DNA of 64,000 nucleotides, taken from NCBI RefSeq assembly GCF_002848265.1, contig NZ_CP025422.1, forward strand, positions 806,001-870,000, read 5' to 3'. The notes beneath the pieces were generated by a model. That model was not told the origin of the DNA and searched no databases. It saw only the letters and a list, made by a program, of their open reading frames with translations. A program made the translations under genes and the position numbers. The stretch is from Zhihengliuella sp. ISTPL4. GTDB taxonomy: Bacteria; Actinomycetota; Actinomycetes; Actinomycetales; Microbacteriaceae. Positions 44,072 through 53,208 of this stretch are shown piece by piece (the stretch's first letter is position 1; each line of letters starts with the position of its first letter).

Positions 44072-46546
44072 TCACATCGAGGAGTAGGCGACGATCCCTC
44101 GCCGCACGCCGTCGAGCGCGGCCCGGGCGGTGCGGGCGAGCGCCGCGTCCTCGGCGACGATGGACAGCTGATCGAGGAGGTCGATGGTCTGCTTCGCCCA
44201 CCGCACGAAGTCGCCGGCCGCCATGTCGGCGTCGATGAGGACGCGGTCGAGCATCCCGCCTCGCGCCCAGGTGTGCATCGCACCGGCGAGCCCGGCCGCG
44301 AGCGGTTCGCTGCCCGGCAGCTGGTGGTCCTGTTCCAGATCGTCGAGCTCGGCCCAGAGCGCGGTGGTCTTGTCGTAGGCGGCGCGGAAGGCTCCGCGCG
44401 GCAGGCCCCGCTCCCCCGCGTTGGCTTCGTCGCGGCGGGGCTCATAGACGAGGCAGCAGGCCATCGCGGCCAGGGACGGCGCGTCGAGCGCCTTCCACAG
44501 GCCCTGCCGCAACGACTCGGCCACGAGGAGGTCGCGCTCACCGTAGATCCGGCGCATCGTGCGTCCGGCGTCGGTCAGCTGCATCCCGTCCTCGTTGCGA
44601 CGGACGTAGTCCAGTGTCTCCAGCACCTCGACGACGCGGTCGAAGACGCGAGCCACCGTGCCGGTCCGCGTCTCGATCTGACGCCGCGTGCGGTCGGTCT
44701 GGCGCTTGAGCTTCCAGTAGCGCTCTGCCCAGCGGGCGTGCTTCTCGCGGTCGGGGCACCGGTGACAGGGGTGGCGCTGCATCCGCGTGCGGAGCGCCTG
44801 GATCCGCTTCAACCGCTTGTCGCGCGCGGCCCGGGGCGCCTGGGCGTCCTGCCGGTTCTTCTTCTCCAGGTCGCTCAGCTCGCGGCGGATGGCGGCATAC
44901 TCGGGGAAGTCCCCGTGCTCGCAGGCCATCGCCGTCTGGTACCCGGCCAGCGACTCCTCGGCCTCCCGCACCTGGCGAGCCAGCCCGACCACGGCGCGGT
45001 CCGCCTGGAACTGCGCGAACGATGACTCCAGGATCTGCCGCGCCCTGGCCTGCCCGAACAGGTCGATGAGGTTGACGGCCATGTTGTACGTCGGCCGGAA
45101 ACTCGAGTTGAGCGGATAGGTCCGCCGCGACGCGAGGGCGGCGACGGCCTGCGGGTCCATGCCCTCGCTCCACTGGACGACCGCGTGTCCCTCGACGTCG
45201 ATGCCGCGGCGCCCGGCGCGGCCCGTGAGCTGCGTGTACTCGCCGGAGGTGATGGCGACGCGCGCCTCTCCGTTGAACTTCTCCATCTTCTCGAGCACGA
45301 CCGTGCGCGCCGGCATGTTGATGCCGAGGGCCAGGGTCTCGGTGGCGAAGACGACCTTGAGCAGTTTGCGCTGGAACAGCTCTTCGACGACCTCTTTGAA
45401 GGCCGGCAGGAGGCCGGCATGATGGGCCGCCACGCCCCGCTCGAGGTTGTCCAGCCACTCCCAGTAGCCGAGCACGCCGAGATCCTCGTCCTGCAGCGTG
45501 CGGGTGCGCTCCTCGACGATGGCGCGGATCGCGGCCCGCTCCTCCGATGAGGTCAGCCGCAGCCCGGAGCGGCGCACCTGCTGTACCGCGGCATCGCAGC
45601 CCACGCGGCTGAAGATGAAGAAGATGGCCGGCAGGAGATTCGACCGCTCCAGGAGTTCGACCACATCCGGACGGTCCATGCGCTCGATCCGCCGCGCGTT
45701 GGCCGCGCGGACAGGGCGGCGGCCGCCCCGAGGCGGACGGGGCGCCTGGCGACCTGCGTGGCGGTTGCTCCGGTACGACTGGGCTTGCCGATTGCTCTCG
45801 TAGGTCGACCCCGTGAAGGAGCGGATGCGCATGAGCTCCTGGTTCACCTGGGCCGTGGCGATGCCGGCGCGGTCGTCGAAGAGCGGAAGCAGGTCATCGC
45901 GCACGAGAACGTGCTGTTCCAGCGGCACCGGGCGGATTTCCGAGACGATGACCTCGGTGTCGCCACGCACCGTGTCCAGCCAGTCGCCGAACTCCTCGGC
46001 GTTCGACACGGTCGCGCTCAGCGACACGAGCCGCACCCGGGGTGGGAGGTGGATGATGACCTCTTCCCACACCGCGCCGCGGAAACGATCCGCCAGATAG
46101 TGCACCTCATCCATGACGACGTAACGGAGATCCCGCAGCGCCGCGGAATCCGCGTAGATCATGTTCCGCAGCACCTCGGTCGTCATGACGACGATGCGCG
46201 CGTTGCCGTTTATGTTCGTGTCGCCTGTCAGCAGTCCGACGTCATCGGCACCGTAGACGTCGACGAGTTCGCGGAACTTCTGATTCGAGAGGGCCTTCAT
46301 CGGCGTCGTGTAGAAGGCCTTGTCCGTCGGGGTCTGCATCGCCAGGTGGATGGCGAACTCCCCCACGATCGTCTTCCCGGCACCGGTCGGCGCGGCGACG
46401 AGGACGCTGCGCCCGTTCTCCAGGGCGTGGCACCCGGCGACCTGGAACGGGTCGAGCTGGAACCGCTGACGTGCCGCGAACGCCGCCGTCTGCGGGTGCG
46501 CCGCGCTCTCCTGGGCCTGCGCGTATCGCTCGGACGGCGAACTCAT
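44072..46546 (-). CDS. DEAD/DEAH RNA helicase, HelY/Ski2-like
   Basis: An 824-residue superfamily II helicase. Walker A APTGAGKTIV, Walker B MDEVHYLAD, SLSATV, then GINMPARTVV and QLTGRAGRRGID mark the two RecA domains. The C-terminal region (DSHCT type, about 660-824, DYVRRNEDGMQLTDAGRTMRRI in part) is typical of Ski2/Mtr4 and mycobacterial HelY. A basic insert with RPPRGGRRPVRA lies between the RecA domains. It overlaps tatC by ATGA, the same order as in M. tuberculosis. Probably acts in RNA processing or decay; exact role not shown. Confidence 0.92.
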   Translation of the reverse strand: MSSPSERYAQAQESAAHPQTAAFAARQRFQLDPFQVAGCHALENGRSVLVAAPTGAGKTIVGEFAIHLAMQTPTDKAFYTTPMKALSNQKFRELVDVYGADDVGLLTGDTNINGNARIVVMTTEVLRNMIYADSAALRDLRYVVMDEVHYLADRFRGAVWEEVIIHLPPRVRLVSLSATVSNAEEFGDWLDTVRGDTEVIVSEIRPVPLEQHVLVRDDLLPLFDDRAGIATAQVNQELMRIRSFTGSTYESNRQAQSYRSNRHAGRQAPRPPRGGRRPVRAANARRIERMDRPDVVELLERSNLLPAIFFIFSRVGCDAAVQQVRRSGLRLTSSEERAAIRAIVEERTRTLQDEDLGVLGYWEWLDNLERGVAAHHAGLLPAFKEVVEELFQRKLLKVVFATETLALGINMPARTVVLEKMEKFNGEARVAITSGEYTQLTGRAGRRGIDVEGHAVVQWSEGMDPQAVAALASRRTYPLNSSFRPTYNMAVNLIDLFGQARARQILESSFAQFQADRAVVGLARQVREAEESLAGYQTAMACEHGDFPEYAAIRRELSDLEKKNRQDAQAPRAARDKRLKRIQALRTRMQRHPCHRCPDREKHARWAERYWKLKRQTDRTRRQIETRTGTVARVFDRVVEVLETLDYVRRNEDGMQLTDAGRTMRRIYGERDLLVAESLRQGLWKALDAPSLAAMACCLVYEPRRDEANAGERGLPRGAFRAAYDKTTALWAELDDLEQDHQLPGSEPLAAGLAGAMHTWARGGMLDRVLIDADMAAGDFVRWAKQTIDLLDQLSIVAEDAALARTARAALDGVRRGIVAYSSM

Positions 46547-47352
46547 GTGGCGTCCGGGACGAGTCCAGCGGCGGTGTCCCGCTTGCGCTTGCGCCGGTCG
46601 AAGAGGAGCGACAGTCCCGCCGCCGCGAAGAAGAGCACGATGAGGATACCGGCGAGCATCAACATGCTCACCACGTCCGCTGCCGGGGTCGCCAGGGCGG
46701 CGAAGATCGTCGCGATGAGGATCGCCACCCGCCACCCCTTCAGGATCGCCCGCCCCGACATCACGCCGGCGAGGTTGAGCGCGACGAGGAAGACGGGGAG
46801 GACGAAGGAGATGCCGATGACGATCATCAGCTTGAACACGAAGTCGTAGTACTCCTGCGCGGAGTAGAAGTTGGTGCCGCCCTCCGGGGTGAAACCCCAC
46901 ATGAGCTCGATGACGTGCGGCATGATCTGCACCCCGAGGTAGCAGCCCGCGAAGAACAGCGGTACAGCGGCGACGACGAAGCCGACCGTGTAGCGGATCT
47001 CCTTGCGGGTGAGACCGGGCATGATGAAAGCCCAGATCTGCCACAGCCAGACGGGTGCGGAGAGGAACAGGCCGATCGTGAGGGCGATGCGCATGCGCAT
47101 ATCGAACGCGGACGTCACTGTCCCGAAGTTCAGGGCGCTGAAGTCATCACCGCGCCGGTCGGAGATGATCCTGATCGGCTCGGTGATGAAGTGGATCACC
47201 GGGTCCGCGATGAGGAACGCCACGACCATGCCGACGACGAGAGCGATCGCCGCATACATGAGGCGCTTGCGCAGTTCGACGAGATGCGCGCCGAGCGACA
47301 TCCGCCGATCCCGATCCGCCGTCGGCGTCACGGTCGGTTCGATGGCTGCCAC
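46543..47352 (-). CDS. tatC: Sec-independent protein translocase TatC
   Basis: A 269-residue six-helix core of the twin-arginine translocase that recognises the RR signal. HLVELRKRLMYAAIA near the start (with the conserved Glu), APVWLWQIWAFIMPGLTRKE, and FVLPVFLVALNLAGVMS are typical. A polar N terminus of about 20 residues and a basic C-terminal tail (DRRKRKRD) are cytosolic. GTG start at 47352, 5 bases after tatA. No tatB in the window; it is usually elsewhere in actinobacteria. The Tat substrate amidase at 33.6 kb depends on it. Confidence 0.96.
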   Translation of the reverse strand: MAAIEPTVTPTADRDRRMSLGAHLVELRKRLMYAAIALVVGMVVAFLIADPVIHFITEPIRIISDRRGDDFSALNFGTVTSAFDMRMRIALTIGLFLSAPVWLWQIWAFIMPGLTRKEIRYTVGFVVAAVPLFFAGCYLGVQIMPHVIELMWGFTPEGGTNFYSAQEYYDFVFKLMIVIGISFVLPVFLVALNLAGVMSGRAILKGWRVAILIATIFAALATPAADVVSMLMLAGILIVLFFAAAGLSLLFDRRKRKRDTAAGLVPDAT

Positions 47353-47357
47353 AGCCG

Positions 47358-47594
47358 TCAGGCGCGAGGCGGAGTCTCAGGGTCGGTGCCCGAGTCCTTC
47401 ACCGTCGTCGGCTCCGCGGGTGCCGACTCGGCACGACTCGCGTCCTCTTCCTTCATGGCCTTCATCTCGCCCTTGAAGACGCGAGCGGACTGACCCATGC
47501 TCTTCGCGAGTGCCGGCAGCTTGGCGGCACCGAAGAGGAGGAGGATAACGGCCAGCACGATGAGCAGGTGCCAGCCTTGCATTCCAGCGAACAT
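47358..47594 (-). CDS. tatA: Sec-independent protein translocase TatA
   Basis: A 78-residue Tat pore protein: one membrane helix (WHLLIVLAVILLLFGAAKLP), the FGxxKLP hinge, then an amphipathic helix (ALAKSMGQSARVFKGEMK) and an acidic disordered tail. This is the normal TatA layout. The ATG at 47594 is 45 bases after the pafC stop. tatA-tatC behind pafB-pafC is the conserved actinobacterial order. Confidence 0.95.
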   Translation of the reverse strand: MFAGMQGWHLLIVLAVILLLFGAAKLPALAKSMGQSARVFKGEMKAMKEEDASRAESAPAEPTTVKDSGTDPETPPRA

Positions 47595-47639
47595 ATCGAC
47601 ATTCCCGTCGTAGGGGGGCTTTCCGCCCCAGTTTACAGA

Positions 47640-48623
47640 TCAATCCTCGGCATCAGGCCGGTGGTAGAGCGCGAGTCCTGCGGCGGCCCACTCGCGCGTC
47701 GCGCTCCGCGCGATCGGGGGGTCCGTGACCTCCATCGCCCCGCCGAAACGGGCGGCGAGCCGCTTGATGCCCCGGGGGTCGGCGAGGTGGAGCTGGGTGG
47801 TCACCATCCCGTCCCCGGCCCTGAGCGTCTCCGTCGGCACGAAACCACTGAGCAGCGGAGCGAGGCGCTCCGGCACGCGGACGGTCACCTCGCGCTCCTC
47901 CTCCAGCCCGGCGAAGGCCTCCGGCACCTGGTCGCCCCCGTGCGTGCTGGGGATGTCGGTCAGGGTGGGCGCGCTGACGCGGTCGAGGTGGAAGGTGCGC
48001 ATCGCCTCGCGCATGTGACACCAGCCCTGCAGATACCACTGTCCATTGGTGATGAGGATCTGCACGGGGTCCACGGTCCGCGTGGTGGGTTCGGCGTCAG
48101 GGGCCTGGTAGGTGAACGAGACGGCGACGCCCTGCTGCAGACCGCGAGCGACCACCTCCCGTACTTCGTCGACGGCGCTCGGGGCGACGACGACGTCGGC
48201 CGGGGCATCCGCGGCTCCCCGGGAGAGTTTCGAGATGAGACCGGCGACGAGGCCGGAATCGGAGACGGCCGGTACGGCGGCGACCATCTGCAAGCCCGCG
48301 AGCAGGGCGGCCGCCTCTCGCGCGGTGAACCGCGGCACGCGGCGGAGCGCCACGTCGTTCGTGATCTCGATGATGTCCTCGAGGTCGAGGAGATCCCAGT
48401 TGATGTCGAACATCTCTTGCGGCTGCTGCCAGTACCCGGCCTCGCCGGGCAGGCCGATCACGGTGAGCTTCTCGACCATCGCCCGCATCTCGCGCGGGGT
48501 CACGCCGAACTCCTCTGCGGCCTCGGCGAGGGAGACCTGGCCGTGCTCCAGCAGGTACGGCACGAGGGTGAGGTACAGGCGGACGCGCTCGGCAGCGAGG
48601 AGCGGTTTGGGTGCAGCGCTCAT
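47640..48623 (-). CDS. pafC: WYL-domain transcriptional regulator PafC
   Basis: A 327-residue regulator with an N-terminal winged helix (about 12-65, VSLAEAAEEFGVTPREMRAMVEKL) and a WYL domain (about 140-225) with the motif region NGQWYLQGWCHMREAMRTFHLDR in part (WYLQGWCHM). With PafB it forms an activator of the LexA-independent DNA damage response in mycobacteria; the name comes from its link to the proteasome locus, which is missing here. ATG at 48623 overlaps the pafB stop (ATGA). Confidence 0.92.
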   Translation of the reverse strand: MSAAPKPLLAAERVRLYLTLVPYLLEHGQVSLAEAAEEFGVTPREMRAMVEKLTVIGLPGEAGYWQQPQEMFDINWDLLDLEDIIEITNDVALRRVPRFTAREAAALLAGLQMVAAVPAVSDSGLVAGLISKLSRGAADAPADVVVAPSAVDEVREVVARGLQQGVAVSFTYQAPDAEPTTRTVDPVQILITNGQWYLQGWCHMREAMRTFHLDRVSAPTLTDIPSTHGGDQVPEAFAGLEEEREVTVRVPERLAPLLSGFVPTETLRAGDGMVTTQLHLADPRGIKRLAARFGGAMEVTDPPIARSATREWAAAGLALYHRPDAED

Positions 48624-49618
48624 GCGGATACCCCCGCCTCGGAATCGGTGTGGGCGTCGACCACGGCACGAAGACGCCCGATGACCGCCGCCCGGAGCGG
48701 AGCGGGCTCGACGACGCGGACCTCAGGGCCGTAGGACGCGAGCTCGTCCGCCAGGATGTGCAGGTCGACGAAGGGGACGCGGATGCCCTGCGTCGCGGGC
48801 GTCGCCCGTCGCCCCAGCCGCAGCGCTGCCTCGGTCCCGGGGGTCACCTCCAGCAGCGCCGAGTTCTCGGCGGCGACGCGCTCGAGACCGCTCAACGCTC
48901 GCTCGCCCGCGCCCTCGCGCAGGGACGCATCGAAGGTGCTCGCGCTGAGTACGACGTCGCCGACGATCCGGCTGAGCAGGAACGTCCGGTCCTCCTCGAT
49001 GTCGACGTCGACGCCGTAGACGTGCCAGCGCGCCTCATAGTCCACGAGCGCGAGCGGACGGATGCGACGGCGCCGCGGAGCGTCCTCCCCTGGCTTGAGG
49101 TAGTCGAACGAGACGACGCGGCTCCGTTCGATCGCGTCCTGCAGAGGTGTGAACGCGGCGTCACGGGCGGTGATCCGTGGCGCGAAGCCGATGATCGGCT
49201 CATCGCCGTCGATTCCGAGGGCCCGGATCTTCCGGACGCCGGACTGCGCGTCGCCGGAGACGGATTCAGCGCTCCAGACGCTGCCGGCGAGGCGCAGCAC
49301 GGCCAGCTCCGCCGGAGAGAACTCGATGTCCCCCGGCAGATCGTATTCCGCTTGCGGAATGCGGTAGCGGGCTTCGCGGAGGTCATTCGGATCGGCGGCA
49401 TCGCCGATCGTCTCGATGGGGACGCCGAGAGAGCGGAGCTCGTCCTTGTCCCGCTCGAACATCTTCTCGAGGGCATCCGACCGCGTTCCCGCGTCGGCGC
49501 GCTGGCGGTACCCGGAGACGTTGTCGAGGATCTGCTGCTTGGTGAGCCCGATCTCCGTGGCCATCAGCGCCACGACGAGGTTCGTCAGGCGCTCTTCGGC
49601 GGGGATCCGGGCGGCCAT
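48620..49618 (-). CDS. pafB: WYL-domain transcriptional regulator PafB
   Basis: A 332-residue partner of PafC with the same layout: N-terminal winged helix (ERLTNLVVALMATEIGLTKQQIL in part), then a WYL domain (DYEARWHVYGVDVDIEEDRTF in part, with the WHVYG core) and a C-terminal extension. The WYL part likely senses a ligand, in this case single-stranded DNA according to structural work on the mycobacterial complex. ATG at 49618 shares a base with the FKBP stop (TGATG). Longer upstream frames belong to the FKBP gene. Confidence 0.92.
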   Translation of the reverse strand: MAARIPAEERLTNLVVALMATEIGLTKQQILDNVSGYRQRADAGTRSDALEKMFERDKDELRSLGVPIETIGDAADPNDLREARYRIPQAEYDLPGDIEFSPAELAVLRLAGSVWSAESVSGDAQSGVRKIRALGIDGDEPIIGFAPRITARDAAFTPLQDAIERSRVVSFDYLKPGEDAPRRRRIRPLALVDYEARWHVYGVDVDIEEDRTFLLSRIVGDVVLSASTFDASLREGAGERALSGLERVAAENSALLEVTPGTEAALRLGRRATPATQGIRVPFVDLHILADELASYGPEVRVVEPAPLRAAVIGRLRAVVDAHTDSEAGVSA

Positions 49619-50550
49619 CAGGGAGCGGAGACCGGGGACACGCCGAGGATGTCGACCACGACGGCCATCGCCGCGGAGTTCTCGGTCTTCGGCAGGACGA
49701 CGAGGACCTGGGAGCCGACGGGCTGCCCGACCAGCGCATCCGCCACCGGCGCGGCGATCTGACGGATGCCGTCGGTGGCGGACTGCCCCCACGTGCTCTG
49801 CAGAACGGTCTTGTCGTCCCAGCCCACCGCGGTGAAGTGCACGAGCGGAGTCTGCTCCTCCGTCAGTTCCTCGCCGTCACCACGGATCAACGTCTGGACG
49901 ACCTGCTCCTCCGGGGCGGCGCTGTCGGGGATGATGATGCCGGGCGTGCCGTCATCGGCGCGCACGACGGTCGGCATGCCCTGCGCGTCGTTGAACTGCA
50001 GTGTCCCCTCGGCTTTCGGGAGGAACGCATCGACGACGTCGATCACGAACACCGCGATGTCGTCCTCGTCCATGCCGAAGCCGCCGAGGTTCGCCTCGCC
50101 GAAGTCCTCCGGGGTGAGGCCCGCGACGATACGGGTGCCGCCGGTGGCGCACTCCAGGACGTCGGCGAGCCCGGGAGACTGCGTGGCCCAGGAGCCGATG
50201 GTCGATGCGCGCGTGGTCTCCTCGTCGTACGTCGTGGCGAAGACCTGCTCGCCGGTGGCACCGCTGTAGATGGAGATCTGAGCGACGAGGGGCTGGGCGT
50301 CGTCGACGAGCGCACGACCGTCCCCCGTCACGACGTCGGCGTAGGACGTCTCCGTGAGGCGCACGGGCGCGAAGACCTCGACCTCCGGCTCGGACCCGAC
50401 ATCCCCCGTGACCGTCACGGCGCTGTCGATGCCGTTGGCGTGTCCGTCGCGATCGCACGAGGCGTCGGCGGACGATGCGGTCACGCTGCACCCCGTCAGG
50501 GCGAGGGCGGCGAGGCTGAGGGTGGCCAGAACGGCGGACGTTTTACGCAC
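49618..50550 (-). CDS. FKBP-type peptidyl-prolyl isomerase lipoprotein
   Basis: A 310-residue lipoprotein with signal peptide KTSAVLATLSLAALALTGC, giving Cys21 as the lipidated residue. Two FKBP-like modules follow (one about 45-160 and one about 205-310, PLVHFTAVGWDDKTVLQSTW and GSQVLVVLPKTE). The first module looks diverged, so only the second may be an active isomerase. It would be processed by Lgt and Lnt encoded in this window. GTG start with a minus-strand TAGACT box 7 bases upstream. It directly follows trmI, where the pupylation genes sit in many relatives. Confidence 0.87.
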   Translation of the reverse strand: MRKTSAVLATLSLAALALTGCSVTASSADASCDRDGHANGIDSAVTVTGDVGSEPEVEVFAPVRLTETSYADVVTGDGRALVDDAQPLVAQISIYSGATGEQVFATTYDEETTRASTIGSWATQSPGLADVLECATGGTRIVAGLTPEDFGEANLGGFGMDEDDIAVFVIDVVDAFLPKAEGTLQFNDAQGMPTVVRADDGTPGIIIPDSAAPEEQVVQTLIRGDGEELTEEQTPLVHFTAVGWDDKTVLQSTWGQSATDGIRQIAAPVADALVGQPVGSQVLVVLPKTENSAAMAVVVDILGVSPVSAP

Positions 50551-50557
50551 GCGCTCC

Positions 50558-50563
50558 AGTCTA
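50558..50563 (-). promoter_or_regulatory. -10 box for the FKBP gene (leaderless)
   Basis: Minus-strand TAGACT, 7 bases before the GTG at 50550, overlapping the end of trmI. A separate promoter for FKBP-pafBC-tat is therefore likely. Confidence 0.5.
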
Positions 50564-51580
50564 TTCCGTCGCGTGCTCCGATTCGCGCGATGCGGCAGCC
50601 AACCGCGCGCCCTCCGCGGCCTTGCCGGCCTCCCGGGCGCGCTTGCGGAGGTTCTTGTCGGTGATCTCCCTGTCCCCCACCGCTCCCGGGGTCCAGAGTT
50701 CGACGTCCTCGTCGTTGTAGCTGCTCTTCGAGGCGCGACGCTTCACCGACGGGGCCACGGCCCCCGGAGCGAGACGGCGGGCCGTGAGGAGGAACCCTGT
50801 GTGCGCGACCATGCGGTGGTCCGGACGGACCGCCAGGCCTTCGACGTGCCAGCCGCGTACCATCGTCTCGGACGCCTCGGGATCAGTGAAGAGCCCGGTG
50901 CCTCGGATGAACTCGGCGACGCGCGAGAGCTGTGTGGCGGTGGCGATGTAGCAGAGCACGACCCCACCGGGGGTCAGTGCGTCAGCGACGGCGTCGATGC
51001 ACTCCCACGGCGCGAGCATGTCCAGGACGACCCGGTCGACGGTGCCCGGCTCGACTTCGTCCGGGAGCGCGGCGACGAGGTCTCCCACGACGACCCGCCA
51101 GGAGTCGGGGCGTTCCCCGAAGAAGGTCTCCACGTTGGCCTGGGCGACCTCGGCGAAATCCTCCCGGCGCTCGAAGGAGAGCAGGCGGCCCGCGGAACCG
51201 ACGGCCCGCAGCAGCGACAGCGACAGCGCACCCGACCCGACGCCGGCCTCGACGACGGTGGCGCCGGGGAAGATGTCGGCCTGCATGACGATCTGCGCCG
51301 CGTCCTTCGGGTAGACGATCGCGGCACCGCGCGGCATCGACATCGCGAAGTCGCGCAGCAGCGGACGCAGAGCGAGATACTCGTGGCCCGAGCTGTTGGC
51401 GACCACCGATCCATCCGGGAGTCCGATGAGGTCTCGGTGCCGGAGGACACCGTGATGGGTGTGCAGTTCGCCGTCCTCGCGCAGCGTCACGGTGTGCAGG
51501 CGGCCCTTCGGACCGGTGAGCTGCACACGGTCGCCTTCGCGGAAGGGCCCGCTGGGACGGGGCGCGGAAGGGGTCGTCAT
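50561..51580 (-). CDS. trmI: tRNA (adenine-N(1))-methyltransferase TrmI
   Basis: A 339-residue enzyme that makes m1A58 in tRNAs. The N-terminal beta domain (GDRVQLTGPKGRLHTVTL, HHGVLRHRDLIG) is followed by the SAM domain with VVEAGVGSGALSLSLLRAVG in part, FERREDFAEVA and VVLDMLAPWECIDA. The motif LLRDFAMSMPRGAAIVYPKD is typical of the family. A long basic C-terminal tail (about 285-339) is found in actinobacterial forms. ATG at 51580 overlaps the HAD stop (ATGA). In mycobacteria the ortholog Rv2118c lies next to mpa. Confidence 0.93.
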   Translation of the reverse strand: MTTPSAPRPSGPFREGDRVQLTGPKGRLHTVTLREDGELHTHHGVLRHRDLIGLPDGSVVANSSGHEYLALRPLLRDFAMSMPRGAAIVYPKDAAQIVMQADIFPGATVVEAGVGSGALSLSLLRAVGSAGRLLSFERREDFAEVAQANVETFFGERPDSWRVVVGDLVAALPDEVEPGTVDRVVLDMLAPWECIDAVADALTPGGVVLCYIATATQLSRVAEFIRGTGLFTDPEASETMVRGWHVEGLAVRPDHRMVAHTGFLLTARRLAPGAVAPSVKRRASKSSYNDEDVELWTPGAVGDREITDKNLRKRAREAGKAAEGARLAAASRESEHATE

Positions 51581-52260
51581 CGGGTGGCCTCCGTGATCGT
51601 GGCGCGGGAGCCGAACAGCTCCACGAGGTCGGCAGCGCCCCGGCCGTCGAGGGTCGGCCACAGCTCGTGGGCGCCGAGGCCGTCGAGCGGGACGATGTGG
51701 GGCACGCCGAGGGTCAGAGCGCCGGAGGCGAGACCGGCGCGGAGGCCGGTCGGGGAATCCTCGATCACCACCACCTCGGCGATGTCCACGTCGAGGAGAG
51801 CGGCGGCCTGGAGGTATGGCTCCGGGTGGGGCTTGGGGTTGTCGACGTCGTCGCCGGCGACGACGATGTCGAAGGCCTCGAAGTCGATCAGACCGACGAC
51901 GTCGAGCGCCATCCGGCGCAGGGACATGGTGACCAGGCCGGTCGGGATCCCGGCGGCACGGAGGTCGCGGAGGAGCTCTTGTGCGCCCGGTCGGAAGGGC
52001 ACGCCCTGAGCGCGCAACGACTCCTGCACGGCGCTCGTCAGGTGGGACACGATCGCCTCGGGAGCCATGTCGACGCCCGCGCCCTGGAGGATGATCGCGC
52101 TGTCGACGAGACCGCTGCCCACGAGCTGCAGGGCGTCTTCATGCGACCAGGTACCGCCGAAGGACTCCACCAGTGCGGTCTCGGCCGCCATCCAGTAGGG
52201 CTCGGTGTCGACGAGTGTTCCATCCATGTCCCAGAGGACCGCGCGGGGCTTGTTGCTCAC
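51577..52260 (-). CDS. HAD family hydrolase (phosphatase/phosphomutase-like)
   Basis: A 227-residue haloacid dehalogenase-like phosphatase. Motif I is LWDMDGTLVDTEPYW with both catalytic Asp residues, motif II TMS, motif III Lys in NPKPHPEPYL and motif IV VVIEDSPTGLRAG. The cap is the alpha-helical C1 type, like beta-phosphoglucomutase relatives. Substrate unknown. GTG at 52260 is preferred over ATG at 52269 because a TAGCAT box ends 7 bases before it. Conserved neighbour of trmI. Confidence 0.88.
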   Translation of the reverse strand: MSNKPRAVLWDMDGTLVDTEPYWMAAETALVESFGGTWSHEDALQLVGSGLVDSAIILQGAGVDMAPEAIVSHLTSAVQESLRAQGVPFRPGAQELLRDLRAAGIPTGLVTMSLRRMALDVVGLIDFEAFDIVVAGDDVDNPKPHPEPYLQAAALLDVDIAEVVVIEDSPTGLRAGLASGALTLGVPHIVPLDGLGAHELWPTLDGRGAADLVELFGSRATITEATR

Positions 52261-52267
52261 TGAACCC

Positions 52268-52273
52268 ATGCTA
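52268..52273 (-). promoter_or_regulatory. -10 box for the HAD gene (leaderless)
   Basis: Minus-strand TAGCAT, 7 bases before the GTG at 52260. It overlaps the alternative ATG at 52269, which decides the start. Confidence 0.5.
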
Positions 52274-52305
52274 GCCGGGGCCGCCCACATCGCTTCCACG
52301 CGGAC

Positions 52306-52311
52306 TAGCCT
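52306..52311 (+). promoter_or_regulatory. Putative -10 box for the PAC2 gene
   Basis: TAGCCT about 37 bases before the ATG at 52349, leaving a leader with GAAGGGAG as ribosome binding site. Confidence 0.4.
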
Positions 52312-52348
52312 GGGGGGATCGGAACCACGACCTCGAAGGGAGCACGGG

Positions 52349-53197
52349 ATGGACGTTCTCGGTTCGCGCATCATCATCGCCGCCTTCGACGGCTGGAACG
52401 ACGCCGGTGAGGCCGCGACCGGAGCGGTCGGCGCCCTACAGGCGGCGGGCGGCTACGACCTCGTGCACTCCGTGGACCCCGAGCTGTACTTCGACTACCA
52501 GTACACCCGCCCGGCGACGCGACTCGATGCCGAGGGGCGCCGTCAGATGACGTGGCCGGAGGCCGGGCTGTGGCGTCCGCGCGACCCGGGTCCCGGTCCC
52601 GAGTTCTGGATCCTCACCGGTGCGGAGCCGGCACGCACCTGGCAGGCGTTCGCGTCCGAGTTCATCGACGTCGCCCTGCGCGACGACATCACGGGCTTCG
52701 TCACGCTCGGGGCCATGCTCTCCGACGTTCCGCACACCCGCCCGATCTCGATCTTCGCGTCGAGCCAGAACGAGCAGGTCCGCGAGGCGCACGGCCTGGA
52801 GAGGTCGGTGTACGAGGGCCCGGTCGGCATCCTCAGTGTCCTCGAGCACTTCGCCGAGAACGCGGGCATCCCGTCGGTGAGCCTGTGGGCGAGCGTGCCG
52901 CACTACGTGGCGTCGGCCGCGCCGTCGCCGAAGGTCACCCTGGCCCTCCTCGACCGCCTCGAAGAGCTCACCGGTGTGGACGTGGATCGCCGGCATCTCC
53001 GCACCGAGGCCGCGGCCTGGGAGGCGTCGATCGACGCGGCCGCATCCGAGGACGAGGACATGGCCGAGTACATCCGGCAGCTGGAGCGCACCAGGGACAC
53101 CTGGGACTCCCCCGATGCCTCCGGTGACGCGATCGCCCAGGCCTTCGAGCGCTACCTGCGGCGCCGTGACGACGGCCGCGGCGACCGCAAGCGCTGA
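52349..53197 (+). CDS. PAC2 family protein
   Basis: A 282-residue protein of the PAC2 family, related to proteasome assembly chaperones but present in actinobacteria without a known role. Features include IIIAAFDGWNDAGEAATGAV, PELYFDYQYTRPATR in part, GFVTLGAMLSDVPHTRP and ASVPHYVASAAPSPK. Cytosolic. The C-terminal 40 residues are charged (RYLRRRDDGRGDRKR). ATG with GAAGGGAG upstream. It is divergent from the HAD gene and convergent with uppP (11 bases apart). Confidence 0.9.
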   Translation: MDVLGSRIIIAAFDGWNDAGEAATGAVGALQAAGGYDLVHSVDPELYFDYQYTRPATRLDAEGRRQMTWPEAGLWRPRDPGPGPEFWILTGAEPARTWQAFASEFIDVALRDDITGFVTLGAMLSDVPHTRPISIFASSQNEQVREAHGLERSVYEGPVGILSVLEHFAENAGIPSVSLWASVPHYVASAAPSPKVTLALLDRLEELTGVDVDRRHLRTEAAAWEASIDAAASEDEDMAEYIRQLERTRDTWDSPDASGDAIAQAFERYLRRRDDGRGDRKR

Positions 53198-53208
53198 AGA
53201 ACGCCCGC

